A stretch of DNA of 9,135 nucleotides. It comes from Deltaproteobacteria bacterium. GTDB lineage: Bacteria > Desulfobacterota_B > Binatia > Binatales > Binataceae. Shown here one piece after another: positions 1 through 7,041 of the stretch. Position 1 is the first letter of the stretch, and each line of letters opens with the position of its first letter. Below the pieces are notes generated by a model. That model was given only the letters and a program-made list of their open reading frames with translations. It had not been told where the DNA came from and made no database searches. The position numbers and the translations under genes are program-made. The stretch is from the NCBI GenBank assembly GCA_021827465.1, contig JAKAVX010000071.1:1-9135 (forward strand). The letters are read 5' to 3'.

Positions 1-513
1 CGTCTGCACGCGGGCCAGGGCAAGTTGCGCTGCTTGCCGCTGCCCGCGGTAGAGCTGATGCGGGTAGTCGTCGACCCTGCGCTCCGGGTCGGCGATTCCG
101 ACCATCCTGAGCACCTCGATAGTGCGTTCACGGCCCTCGCCGCGCGAGACGTTCTGATGAAGCCGGATCGCCTCGGCGATCTGGCTTCCGATCGTGAAGA
201 CCGGATTCAGCGAGGTCATCGGCTCCTGGAAGATCATCGCGATCCGGGCGCCGCGCACCTTGCGCATCTCGGGCTCGGGAAGTTTCGTAACATCGCGCCC
301 CTCGAACAGGATTTGCCCGCCGACGATGCGCGCCGATTCGGGCAAAAGCCGCATTACCGAGAGGACCGATACGGTCTTTCCCGAACCCGACTCGCCCACC
401 AGGCCCATCAGCTTGCCCGGCTCGACCGAAAAGCTGACGCCGTCCACCGCGCGGACTTCTCCGTCTTCGGTGAAAAACGAGGTGCGAAGCGACTTTACTT
501 CGAGCAATGCCAC
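1..513 (-). CDS. oppD: OppD/DppD-family peptide ABC transporter ATPase, N-terminal 171 residues (cut by window edge)
   Basis: Cytoplasmic ATPase subunit that would power the peptide importer encoded just upstream. The visible part has a Walker A motif GESGSGKT (residues 40-47), the OppD-type stretch around [11 protein letters not shown] (about 94-104, Q-loop Gln96) and VDDYPHQL (147-154), all typical of the Opp/Dpp ATPase family. Walker B, the H-loop and the C-terminal oligopeptide-binding extension lie beyond the window. Start: an in-frame TAG at 526-528 bounds the frame. The GTG at 513 gives [14 protein letters not shown], the usual family N-terminus; TTG at 507 is the only close alternative. 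No clear Shine-Dalgarno is visible. The gene lies 70 bp after the oppC-like stop, same strand. Oddity: where LSGGMRQR or LSGGQRQR is expected (from residue 154) the frame reads [18 protein letters not shown], so the signature Ser-Gly is replaced by Tyr-Arg. This may be real, or a sequence or assembly fault near the edge. Family assignment is secure; function of this copy is uncertain. Confidence 0.9.
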   Translation of the reverse strand, partial: MALLEVKSLRTSFFTEDGEVRAVDGVSFSVEPGKLMGLVGESGSGKTVSVLSVMRLLPESARIVGGQILFEGRDVTKLPEPEMRKVRGARIAMIFQEPMTSLNPVFTIGSQIAEAIRLHQNVSRGEGRERTIEVLRMVGIADPERRVDDYPHQLYRGQRQAAQLALARVQT

Positions 514-558
514 GTGCGTCTCAGCCTACCATCCATGGCCGCAGCCCCAAAGACGCAC
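514..558 (-). promoter_or_regulatory. Inverted repeat abutting the oppD-like GTG start
   Basis: The 70-bp gap between the oppC-like stop and the oppD-like start contains an 8-bp perfect inverted repeat, GTGCGTCT at 514-521 and AGACGCAC at 551-558, separated by 29 bases. In the minus-strand transcript it would form a stem whose 3' arm ends immediately before the GTG start codon. No Shine-Dalgarno is recognisable in the gap, so the fold could affect initiation of the ATPase gene. There is no trailing U-run, so it does not look like an intrinsic terminator. An arm of this length can arise by chance in GC-rich DNA, so the assignment is tentative. Confidence 0.25.
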
Positions 559-583
559 CCCGCCGGAAAAAGGCCGTCCCATC

Positions 584-1675
584 TCACCTGAGATGCGACG
601 GATCGAGCCGGTCGCGCAGATGGTCGCCGAGGAAGTTGAATGACATCACGGCAAGAAAGATGAAAACGCCGGGCAGCAGGATCCACGGATAATGGGCGAG
701 TGCGTGCACGTCTTCGGCCTGCGCGAGGAGGTTTCCCCAGCTCGCTGCGGGCTCCTGGATGCCGAGTCCGAGCAGCGAGAGCGCGCTTTCGCCGAGAATA
801 AAGCCGGGGATCGAAAGCGTCGCGGCGACCACCGCGTAGCCCATCACGGACGGGATCACGTGGCGGGATAGAATCCGCCATCGCGAGCCGCCGAGCGCGC
901 GCGCCGCCTCGACATACGGAACCGATCGCACCGAGGCCGTCATCCCCCGGATTACGCGCGCGAATCCCGCCCAACTGATGAAGCTCATTATCGCGACGAT
1001 CATGAAGAAGGTCCTGACCGTGCTCATCCCCGAAGGAATTATCGCGGCCAGCGCGAGCAGGAAGTAAAACGACGGCAGCGACATCTCGATTTCCGACCAT
1101 CGCATGATCACGTTGTCGAGAAGGCCGCCCACGTAACCCGAAAGCGCGCCAATCGTAATCCCGAGCGAAAAGGTTATCGCGACGCCGAGAAGCCCGATGA
1201 ACATGCTGACGCGCGAGCCGTAAACGACTCGCGAGAACAGATCGCGTCCGAGCGTGTCGCTGCCGAGAATGAAGTATGGCGGCGCGCCGGGCGCGGTCGT
1301 GAAGATGCGCCCGCGGCTGAACAAATGCACCCAGGTTCTGACGCTGCGGTCCTCGGCGTAGGTGCGCCTTATCGCGTCCGTCATGCGCATCGGGTACGCG
1401 TAGAAAAATCCGTGCGACCACTCGGACGGCGCCGCCAGATGAAGCGCCATCGGCGGACAATCGGGCAGGCTTCGATATTGCCGGGTCGGATTGTAGGGCG
1501 CGATTACCGGAGAGCCGAGCGCAAGGATGTAGAACACAATAAGGCACAGCGTCGAAAGCCTCACCGGCCACGACGCAAGCCGCCATTCGCGCCGAAGCTT
1601 CGCGCCGAAGCTCGCGTGCGGCTCGGGCGGCGGCGCTTCAAGCGGGATACCGGTGCGTGGCAACGCCGCGCTCAT
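584..1675 (-). CDS. oppC: OppC/DppC-family peptide ABC transporter permease with long extracytoplasmic loop
   Basis: Inner-membrane permease of 363 residues, expected to pair with the OppB-like protein to form the peptide channel. It has a cytoplasmic N-terminus with Pro-rich start, TM1 at about 41-59, then a large loop (about 60-135), the family block [18 protein letters not shown] (138-155), several further membrane segments, and the EAA loop that contacts the ATPase ([20 protein letters not shown], 254-273). It ends [11 protein letters not shown], typical of OppC. The loop between TM1 and the GSD block is far longer than in classic OppC/DppC and recalls the longer loop of YejE-type permeases; it carries [10 protein letters not shown] and a Tyr/Met/Arg-rich stretch ending TYAEDR. 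Start: ATG at 1675 overlaps the upstream stop (ATGA, 4 bp), with GGAG at 1681-1684 giving a 5-base spacing, so translational coupling is likely. The substrate, di- or oligopeptide or another solute, cannot be read from the sequence. Confidence 0.95.
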   Translation of the reverse strand: MSAALPRTGIPLEAPPPEPHASFGAKLRREWRLASWPVRLSTLCLIVFYILALGSPVIAPYNPTRQYRSLPDCPPMALHLAAPSEWSHGFFYAYPMRMTDAIRRTYAEDRSVRTWVHLFSRGRIFTTAPGAPPYFILGSDTLGRDLFSRVVYGSRVSMFIGLLGVAITFSLGITIGALSGYVGGLLDNVIMRWSEIEMSLPSFYFLLALAAIIPSGMSTVRTFFMIVAIMSFISWAGFARVIRGMTASVRSVPYVEAARALGGSRWRILSRHVIPSVMGYAVVAATLSIPGFILGESALSLLGLGIQEPAASWGNLLAQAEDVHALAHYPWILLPGVFIFLAVMSFNFLGDHLRDRLDPSHLR

Positions 1676-2652
1676 TGCGACTCCATCGACGAGAAGTCAA
1701 CCCGCGGATCGACCGCGACCAGCGCGATATCCGCGAGCAGGTTTCCGACCAGCAACAGCACCGAGCCCATCAGCACCGACCCCATCACCAGGTACACGTC
1801 GAGCGAACGCACCGCGTCGAGCAGCAGCAGGCCGAGCCCCTGCAGGTTCATGACGGCTTCGACCAGTGCCGCGCCGCCGAGCAGGTCGGCGAGCCCGTAA
1901 CCCGCCATCGTGACGAACGGGTTTAGCGCGTTGCGCAGCACGTGCTTGTAGATCACCGCGCGTTCCGAAAGCCCCTTGGCGCGCGCGGTCCTGACGAAAT
2001 CGGAATTCTTGATTTCGAGAATCTGCGAGCGCATCAGGCGCATCAGCGACGCCATCCCGGCCGTCCCGAGCACCATCACGGGCAGAATCAGATGGTTGAT
2101 GCGGTCGGCCAGCTTTCCCCAGAAATCAAGCTGCGGATAGAAGACCGAATACGTTCCGCCGACCGGGAACCATCCGGTCCTGAGCGCGAAATACATCACC
2201 AGGAAAGCGAGGAAAAAATTCGGCACCGACATCCCGAAGAACGCAAGGAACGACAGCACCCGATCCCAGATCGAATCCTGGTTGACCGCGACGATGATCC
2301 CGATCGGAATCGCGAGCGACCACGCAAACAGCATGCTCGCCGCAGACAGGATTATCGTGTTGACCGCGCGCGAGCCGATAAGGCTCAGCACGCTCACGCG
2401 ATAGGTCAGCGAGATGCCGAGATTCAGATGCAGAACTGCCCAGAGCCACTTGCCGTAGCGGACCAGGAGCGGCTGGTTCAACCCGAACTGCGCCTCCATC
2501 TGCGCGATCATCTGCGGCGAGACGGACGGGTTCATCTTCAGGTTGGACAGGAAGTCGCCCGGCACCTTCGACATCACGAAAAACGAGATGAACGTGATCC
2601 CGATGAGCAGCGGGATCATGTTGATGACGCGTTTGACGATGAATTTTCCCAT
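1672..2652 (-). CDS. oppB: OppB/DppB-family peptide ABC transporter permease
   Basis: Inner-membrane permease of 326 residues, the usual length for OppB/DppB, and the partner of the OppC-like subunit. TM1 lies at about 11-28 and is followed by the family-typical first periplasmic region (PGDFL, then MEAQFGLNQPLLVRYGKWL at 52-70). The EAA-type coupling loop is DFVRTARAKGLSERAVIYKH (218-237). The C-terminal half has the OppB block ALVEAVMNLQGLGLLLLDAV (262-281), which corresponds to the conserved VETVF..PGLG..L..A pattern, and it ends VAVDPRVDF as is usual. Start: ATG at 2652 gives MGKFIVKRVINMIP, a standard OppB N-terminus; only a weak AGG lies just upstream. It follows the solute-binding gene by 34 bp and overlaps the OppC-like gene by 4 bp. 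No residues appear to be missing. Confidence 0.96.
   Translation of the reverse strand: MGKFIVKRVINMIPLLIGITFISFFVMSKVPGDFLSNLKMNPSVSPQMIAQMEAQFGLNQPLLVRYGKWLWAVLHLNLGISLTYRVSVLSLIGSRAVNTIILSAASMLFAWSLAIPIGIIVAVNQDSIWDRVLSFLAFFGMSVPNFFLAFLVMYFALRTGWFPVGGTYSVFYPQLDFWGKLADRINHLILPVMVLGTAGMASLMRLMRSQILEIKNSDFVRTARAKGLSERAVIYKHVLRNALNPFVTMAGYGLADLLGGAALVEAVMNLQGLGLLLLDAVRSLDVYLVMGSVLMGSVLLLVGNLLADIALVAVDPRVDFSSMESQ
1681..1684 (-). promoter_or_regulatory. Ribosome binding site of the OppC-like gene, inside the OppB-like gene
   Basis: The minus strand reads GGAG, then 5 bases, then ATG at 1675. It supports the ATG that overlaps the OppB-like stop codon as ATGA. Confidence 0.6.
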
Positions 2653-2686
2653 CCTGGAGCCAGCCGAACTCCGCGCGCGGCGCCGG

Positions 2687-4408
2687 TCACGCCTCCCGGA
2701 ACTGGATCAGTTCGGGACGGTATCTGCCCCACACCGTATCGCGGAAATTCTCAAGCGAGGTTTTGTACGCGTCGTATGCTATCTGCCGCACCGTCTCGAT
2801 CACCGGGAGCTGGTCGTGAAGGATTTGTTGGATTTGCCAGTAGTACGGCGCGCGCGCCTTGATATCCATCACCGAGGCGCCTTCGTCGAGAAGCTTGTCG
2901 ATCTCGGCTTCCCAGGGCGTGGCGGGTGTCTTCTGGTTCGGATTCCACAGATGTAGATTGCCCGACGAGCGCAGGAAGTTGGCGCCGTTGTTCGGCTCGA
3001 TCGTTCCGGTGAATCCGATCAGCACACAGTCCCAGTCGAAACTGTCAGTGAGCTTGTCAACCAATGTGGTGAACTCGAGCGGCCGGTAGTTGACCTTTAT
3101 TCCGAGCGTCTTCAGATCCTGCAGATACATTGCGCACATCTGATCGCGTGTCTGCACGCCGGTGTTGGTCGTGAGATCGAATTCGAGCCGATTGCCGGCG
3201 GGATCGACCCGCACGCCGGGGCTTGCGAGATGATATCCCGCGGACTCCAGCAGGTCGGCGGCGAGTTTGAGGTCGTAGGCGTAGTCCTTCAGGTTCGGGT
3301 TGTAAAAGATTTTGTTAGCGGGTGAAACATCGGAGACCGCCGGCACCGCGAGCCCGTGGAAGCAGAGATCGATCATGCCCTGCTTGTCCACCGAATGCGC
3401 CATCGCGCGCAGGAAGTTGAGATCGGTGAACCACTTGAGTTTCGGATTCGTGCGGCCCGCGCGCACGTAATGGAGCGGATTACGATTGAAGCAGAAGAAC
3501 AGCGAACCGGTGTCGACCCCGATTTTCTGAACATTGATTCCCAGCGACTTCGCTTTGTCGAGCAGATCGGCGACCTCTTCGGGCCGCGGCGAGTAAACGT
3601 CGGTCTGGCTGGCCAGGAACTTGAGATAGGCGGCGTTCTGATCCTGCACTATCAGCACTGTTTCCCCGCGAAGCCGCGGCAACACCTGGTCCTGCGAAAT
3701 CCGCATCCAGTAGTCCCGATTGCGCCGGAACTGGATCATCTGCGCCGGCACGTAGCGCGTCAAATCATACGGGCCGAGCCCGACGAGCTCGCGCGGCGGC
3801 GTGTTGATATTCCAAGTCTGGTTGAAGGTACCCGATTTCAGGGCGAGATCGAGGATATGCGCCGGTATAATGGAAAAGCCTATCGCGTAGAGCAGCGGCG
3901 CAAACGGCTTCGGGATGCGCATCACAACCGTGTAGTCGTCGGGAGCTTCGGCGACGATCGGTTTCCCATCGACGGTCAGGGTCGGGCGGGAGCTGTTCGG
4001 AACCTTCGGATCGTAGATCGTGGCGAGGGTGAACACGACGTCGTGCGCGGTGAACGGCTTGCCGTCGGACCATTTGATGTTGCGCAGCAGATGGAAGGTG
4101 ATCGTGCGTCCGCCGTCGCTGATGTCCCAGCTCTTTGCGAGTGCGGGCTCGGGCAGCGTGGTCAGCGGGTTTATATTGACCAGCCCGTCGAAGACTCTTC
4201 CGGTAATCTTTCCCGAGGCGGAGTCGGTCACGAGGATTGGATTGAAGGTGCGCGGATCGCTGACGGTCGAACTGTAGAGGATTTGCTGCTCGGCGTGATT
4301 GAAGGACGGGTAATCGACGTGGCATCCCGCAGCGCCAAGCTCCGCCGCGGCAACAATCGCGAACTTGAGGAAATCGCGGCGATTGATTCCGCCTTTGCCG
4401 CTAGCCAT
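2687..4408 (-). CDS. oppA: Oligopeptide-type extracytoplasmic solute-binding lipoprotein (SBP_bac_5) with Tat signal
   Basis: Periplasmic binding component of the peptide importer, 573 residues. The N-terminus has a twin-arginine motif NRRDFLKF (residues 9-16), a short hydrophobic stretch and a lipobox-like AAGC ending at Cys29. It is therefore probably exported folded by Tat and lipid-anchored; a Glu at 23 inside the hydrophobic stretch is unusual. The mature protein opens with the family's STVSDPRTFNPILVTDSA and contains the SBP_bac_5 signature region at about 88-130 (ALAKSWDISDGGRTITFHLL, then IKWSDGKPFTAHDVVFT). Start: ATG at 4408 overlaps the upstream lipoprotein stop by 8 bp (ATGGCTAG) with no Shine-Dalgarno, so initiation probably depends on coupling. 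The downstream neighbours are OppB-, OppC- and OppD-like genes. Known relatives bind di/oligopeptides, but some bind nickel, opines, sugars or murein peptides, so the substrate is open. The symbol marks family only. Confidence 0.93.
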   Translation of the reverse strand: MASGKGGINRRDFLKFAIVAAAELGAAGCHVDYPSFNHAEQQILYSSTVSDPRTFNPILVTDSASGKITGRVFDGLVNINPLTTLPEPALAKSWDISDGGRTITFHLLRNIKWSDGKPFTAHDVVFTLATIYDPKVPNSSRPTLTVDGKPIVAEAPDDYTVVMRIPKPFAPLLYAIGFSIIPAHILDLALKSGTFNQTWNINTPPRELVGLGPYDLTRYVPAQMIQFRRNRDYWMRISQDQVLPRLRGETVLIVQDQNAAYLKFLASQTDVYSPRPEEVADLLDKAKSLGINVQKIGVDTGSLFFCFNRNPLHYVRAGRTNPKLKWFTDLNFLRAMAHSVDKQGMIDLCFHGLAVPAVSDVSPANKIFYNPNLKDYAYDLKLAADLLESAGYHLASPGVRVDPAGNRLEFDLTTNTGVQTRDQMCAMYLQDLKTLGIKVNYRPLEFTTLVDKLTDSFDWDCVLIGFTGTIEPNNGANFLRSSGNLHLWNPNQKTPATPWEAEIDKLLDEGASVMDIKARAPYYWQIQQILHDQLPVIETVRQIAYDAYKTSLENFRDTVWGRYRPELIQFREA

Positions 4409-5291
4409 CGAAGACGCCGCGCCGGCCTTGCAGCATCCCTATATCGATTCGTTTCGCGCCGGGACCGGGCGTAAGCACGAAGAGCGAATCCGGCAGGTTG
4501 CCGTTGATAATCGGGCGGCTGTAGTTGAACTTCACGTGGCTCTTCGCGAGAGGAAAGTCAGCTTCCACTTCATACGGAAACATCACACCGCCGATATCGC
4601 GATAGTCGCGATATCGCACCTCGTAACTCAGGTCTCCGTCCGAAAGCCGCTCGCGCACCAGGGCAAGCTCGCCGCCTTCGAATCCGAGATCGCGCTCGTC
4701 GCCGTTCGCCTCGCGGTAGGTCGCCACGGTCATCCCGTCCACGCTGGCAATGGAAACCGGCGACGACGAATCCGATCCGCGCGGCGCGATTCCCATCAGG
4801 AGGCGCACCGCGTCACGCGGCGCCATCGGAATCCGTGCAAACCTGTCGAGCGTCGCGGCGGTCGCCGTCCCGTTCATCAGCGTATTCTTCGAAGGCTCGA
4901 AAATCTGAAGATGCCCGTCGCGCGCCGCGACGACCAGCGCGACGCCGAACGGAGTGAGCGCCTCGACGCGCAGGCTCGCCGGCCGGCGCATCGCGATCTC
5001 CTCGCGCGCCTTAACATCCTGGCCGCGGCCCCGATATTCCATCACCGCACTGGTGCTCATCGATTCGATTTGCTGGTCGCGGCTCGCAAGCGCCTCGGTC
5101 AGGCGCGCAAGGCCTGCCGCACCGGCAGGAGCGACAGCGGGCGCGGGCGGACGAATTGCGGCGGCGCATCCGGCAAGCCCGAGCGCGACCATGACCGCAG
5201 CGATCGCCGCGGCAAGGCGGCGCTTCGGGTTCCGGCTTCGGCGGTTAGTGGCTGCCCGTGGCGGTCGTCGCCGCCGAGCCGTTGATCGCAT
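4401..5291 (-). CDS. LolB/DUF4292-like outer-membrane-type lipoprotein
   Basis: Predicted lipoprotein of 296 residues. It has a long Arg-rich n-region (11 Arg and 1 Lys in the first 25 residues), a hydrophobic stretch (about 26-38) and lipobox LAGC with Cys42. The mature part matches my recall of the DUF4292 group of the LolA/LolB fold: basic RRPASLRVEALTPFG (102-116), then ARDGHLQIFEP and a region ending LLMGIAP (164-170), with a beta-rich remainder. In the family, LolB accepts lipoproteins from LolA and inserts them into the outer membrane. This protein is longer than E. coli LolB (about 207 residues) and may have a different role. Start: ATG at 5291 is the only ATG/GTG/TTG ahead of the signal peptide, with AGGA at 5300-5303 (8-base spacing) inside the upstream gene. 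That gives a 47-bp overlap with the TPR gene, so the first 15 codons are overprinted. It overlaps the solute-binding gene by 8 bp. Confidence 0.75.
   Translation of the reverse strand: MRSTARRRRPPRAATNRRSRNPKRRLAAAIAAVMVALGLAGCAAAIRPPAPAVAPAGAAGLARLTEALASRDQQIESMSTSAVMEYRGRGQDVKAREEIAMRRPASLRVEALTPFGVALVVAARDGHLQIFEPSKNTLMNGTATAATLDRFARIPMAPRDAVRLLMGIAPRGSDSSSPVSIASVDGMTVATYREANGDERDLGFEGGELALVRERLSDGDLSYEVRYRDYRDIGGVMFPYEVEADFPLAKSHVKFNYSRPIINGNLPDSLFVLTPGPGAKRIDIGMLQGRRGVFDG
4592..4616. repeat. Perfect 11-bp inverted repeat with 3-bp centre inside the LolB-like gene
   Basis: CGATATCGCGA (4592-4602) and TCGCGATATCG (4606-4616) are perfect inverted copies around the centre TAG. The element encodes most of YRDYRDIG (about residues 227-234 of the LolB-like lipoprotein), so part of its symmetry comes from the repeated Tyr-Arg-Asp codons (TATCGCGAC, TATCGCGAT). 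It could be a protein-binding palindrome or an RNA hairpin in the operon transcript. There is no U-run after it, so it is not an obvious terminator. The repeat is certain; a function is not. Confidence 0.5.
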
Positions 5292-7041
5292 TTTTGAGGT
5301 CCTGAAGCTTGTCCTTGAGCCGTGCGATCTGGTCGGCCTCTTTCGATCTCTTGAGCGCGTCGAGATACTCGTGGGAAGCTTCCTTTAAGTCGCCGACCTT
5401 ACGGTAGGCGTCGCCCAGATGCTCGGTGATGGTGGGATCGTTGCCGCTTAGGTTGACGGCCCGCTCCAACTGCCCAATTGCCTTTTTGTATTCGCCCTTC
5501 TGGTAATAGACCCATCCGAGGCTGTCGATATAGAAACCGTCTCCGGGCTCGATATCGAGGGCCCGCTTGACCAGGCGTTCGGCCTCGTCGAGGTTCTTGC
5601 CTTGCTCGGCGTAGGTGTAACCGAGGTAGTTGAGTGCCTGGGAGTCGTTGGGGTTCAACTCGATCGCCTTGCGCATCTCGGCCATCCCGGCCTCGCGCTG
5701 ATGGTCCTCGTCAAGCAGCGCGCCGAGGGTGAAATGGTACTTGTCGCTCTTGGGATCGAGCTCGACCATTTTTCGCGCGAGCGCGATCGCCTTGGGATAA
5801 TCTTTTTTCTCCTGGTAGAGCCCGACCAGGAACCCCATCATCTCGACGTTGTTCGGACGCTTTTTGAGCGCCTGCTGAAGTGCCCCGATCGCGGAGTCGT
5901 AGTTCTTTTCCTTGTCGTACAGGTAGGCGAGCTGCAGGCGCGACTCAACGTAGTGATCGTTGGCTTCCGGAATCTGATTGAACTCTTCGATCGCCTTGTC
6001 GTTCTCGTTCAGTTCCGTGTAAACCGTGCCGAGGTAATAACGCACCCGGAAGTTTTTGGGCTGGGCTGCAAGCACCAGGTTGAACTCGGTCGCCGCGCGA
6101 TCGAAATCGCCGCGTTCGAAGTACACCAGTCCGATCTTGGTGCGGGTGTCGGCCGGGTCGGTCTCGATCGCCTCGAGATGCTTCAGCTGCTGGAGGGCCT
6201 GGTCGTAATTCTTTTGCCCGACGTACAGTTCGGCCAGACGCTTGCGCACCAGCTGGTTGTTGGGGTTCACCTGGAGCACTTTCTTGTAGTACCCGATGGC
6301 CTCCTTGGACTTGCCCTCGATCTCGCGCAGCACCGCGAGGTCGAGCAGCACCAGCTCGGACTGGGGATTCAAGTTCAGCGCCTTCGCGTAATAGCTCTCG
6401 GCGGCCTTGTAATTCTTCGCCACCACCATCACGCGCGCCGCGTAGTAATAACCCAGGAAGGAGTTGGGGTTGAGCGCGATCAGCTTCTTGAAGACCCCTT
6501 CGGCCTTCGAATATTTGCCCTGCTTGGCGTAAAGCGTGCCCAGGTACAGGTGGGCTTCCTGGTTCTTGGGATCGAGCCTCAGGACGGAATTGTACTGTTG
6601 TTCGGCTATGTGGTCCTTGCCGAGCGCCGAGTTGATCCCGGCGCCAAGCAAAAGCGCCCGAACCGACTTGGGGTCGAGAGTGATCGCGCGGTCGACCTGC
6701 TTGAGCGCGTCCTTGAGCCGCCCGTCGCGAACGTACATCGTCGCGAGCATCACCCTGAGCGTCGCATTGTTTGGGTCGTACTTGACCGCTTCTTCGAGCG
6801 CGGCCAGCGCTTGCTTGCGGTCGCCGTTGTTGATCGCGTCTTGGGCCCGAAGAAACGCGCCCATCGCCTTCGCGGAGTCGGGAATCTTGACGAATGGGAC
6901 TCCGCCGAACGGGCTTGGGCCCTCAGTGCTGGCGGTCCGAACCGGATGCGCGCCGTTGTCGGACATGCGCGCGCAACCGGCAAAGGCAACGCAGGCCGCA
7001 GCCAACAACACCAGCGCGGACCTTGCGCAAAATCTCAGCAT
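5245..7041 (-). CDS. TPR-repeat lipoprotein, LbcA-like (15 tandem tetratricopeptide repeats)
   Basis: Predicted envelope lipoprotein of 598 residues, almost entirely TPR. With the ATG at 7041 the N-terminus is MLRFCARSALVLLAAACVAF followed by AGC, giving a signal peptide and lipid-anchor Cys23. An upstream ATG at 7083 adds 14 non-signal-like residues and is less likely. After a linker, 15 consecutive 34-residue repeats run from about residue 57, each ending in the usual DPKN/NPNN-type turn (for example LGTLYAKQGKYSKAEGVFKK). The C-terminus is a short charged, coiled-coil-like tail. No enzymatic domain is present, so it should act as a scaffold or adaptor. Pseudomonas aeruginosa LbcA, a TPR outer-membrane lipoprotein of similar length that partners protease CtpA in turnover of murein hydrolases, also sits beside lolB. 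Length, TPR content and the LolB-like neighbour support, but do not prove, that equivalence. Its 3' end overlaps the LolB-like gene by 47 bp. Confidence 0.9.
   Translation of the reverse strand: MLRFCARSALVLLAAACVAFAGCARMSDNGAHPVRTASTEGPSPFGGVPFVKIPDSAKAMGAFLRAQDAINNGDRKQALAALEEAVKYDPNNATLRVMLATMYVRDGRLKDALKQVDRAITLDPKSVRALLLGAGINSALGKDHIAEQQYNSVLRLDPKNQEAHLYLGTLYAKQGKYSKAEGVFKKLIALNPNSFLGYYYAARVMVVAKNYKAAESYYAKALNLNPQSELVLLDLAVLREIEGKSKEAIGYYKKVLQVNPNNQLVRKRLAELYVGQKNYDQALQQLKHLEAIETDPADTRTKIGLVYFERGDFDRAATEFNLVLAAQPKNFRVRYYLGTVYTELNENDKAIEEFNQIPEANDHYVESRLQLAYLYDKEKNYDSAIGALQQALKKRPNNVEMMGFLVGLYQEKKDYPKAIALARKMVELDPKSDKYHFTLGALLDEDHQREAGMAEMRKAIELNPNDSQALNYLGYTYAEQGKNLDEAERLVKRALDIEPGDGFYIDSLGWVYYQKGEYKKAIGQLERAVNLSGNDPTITEHLGDAYRKVGDLKEASHEYLDALKRSKEADQIARLKDKLQDLKNAINGSAATTATGSH
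5300..5303 (-). promoter_or_regulatory. Ribosome binding site of the LolB-like gene, embedded in the TPR gene
   Basis: The minus strand reads AGGA, then 8 bases, then ATG at 5291. It lies within the last codons of the TPR gene and decides the start of the overlapping lipoprotein gene, which has no other plausible start codon before its signal peptide. Confidence 0.55.

Noticed and set aside
495..1586. Second minus-strand frame of 363 codons inside the OppC-like gene
   Set aside because: It is a shifted frame of the OppC-like coding sequence, Arg/Ala-rich with no motifs; the OppC frame carries all conserved blocks.
1942..2862. Open plus-strand frame of 306 codons antisense to the OppB-like gene
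   Set aside because: Composition is dominated by Arg, His, Asp and Glu, as expected for the antisense of a hydrophobic membrane protein; no domain is visible.
3356..4474. Open plus-strand frame of 372 codons antisense to the solute-binding gene
   Set aside because: The translation is Arg-rich and low in recognisable structure, and the opposite strand encodes a clear SBP_bac_5 protein.
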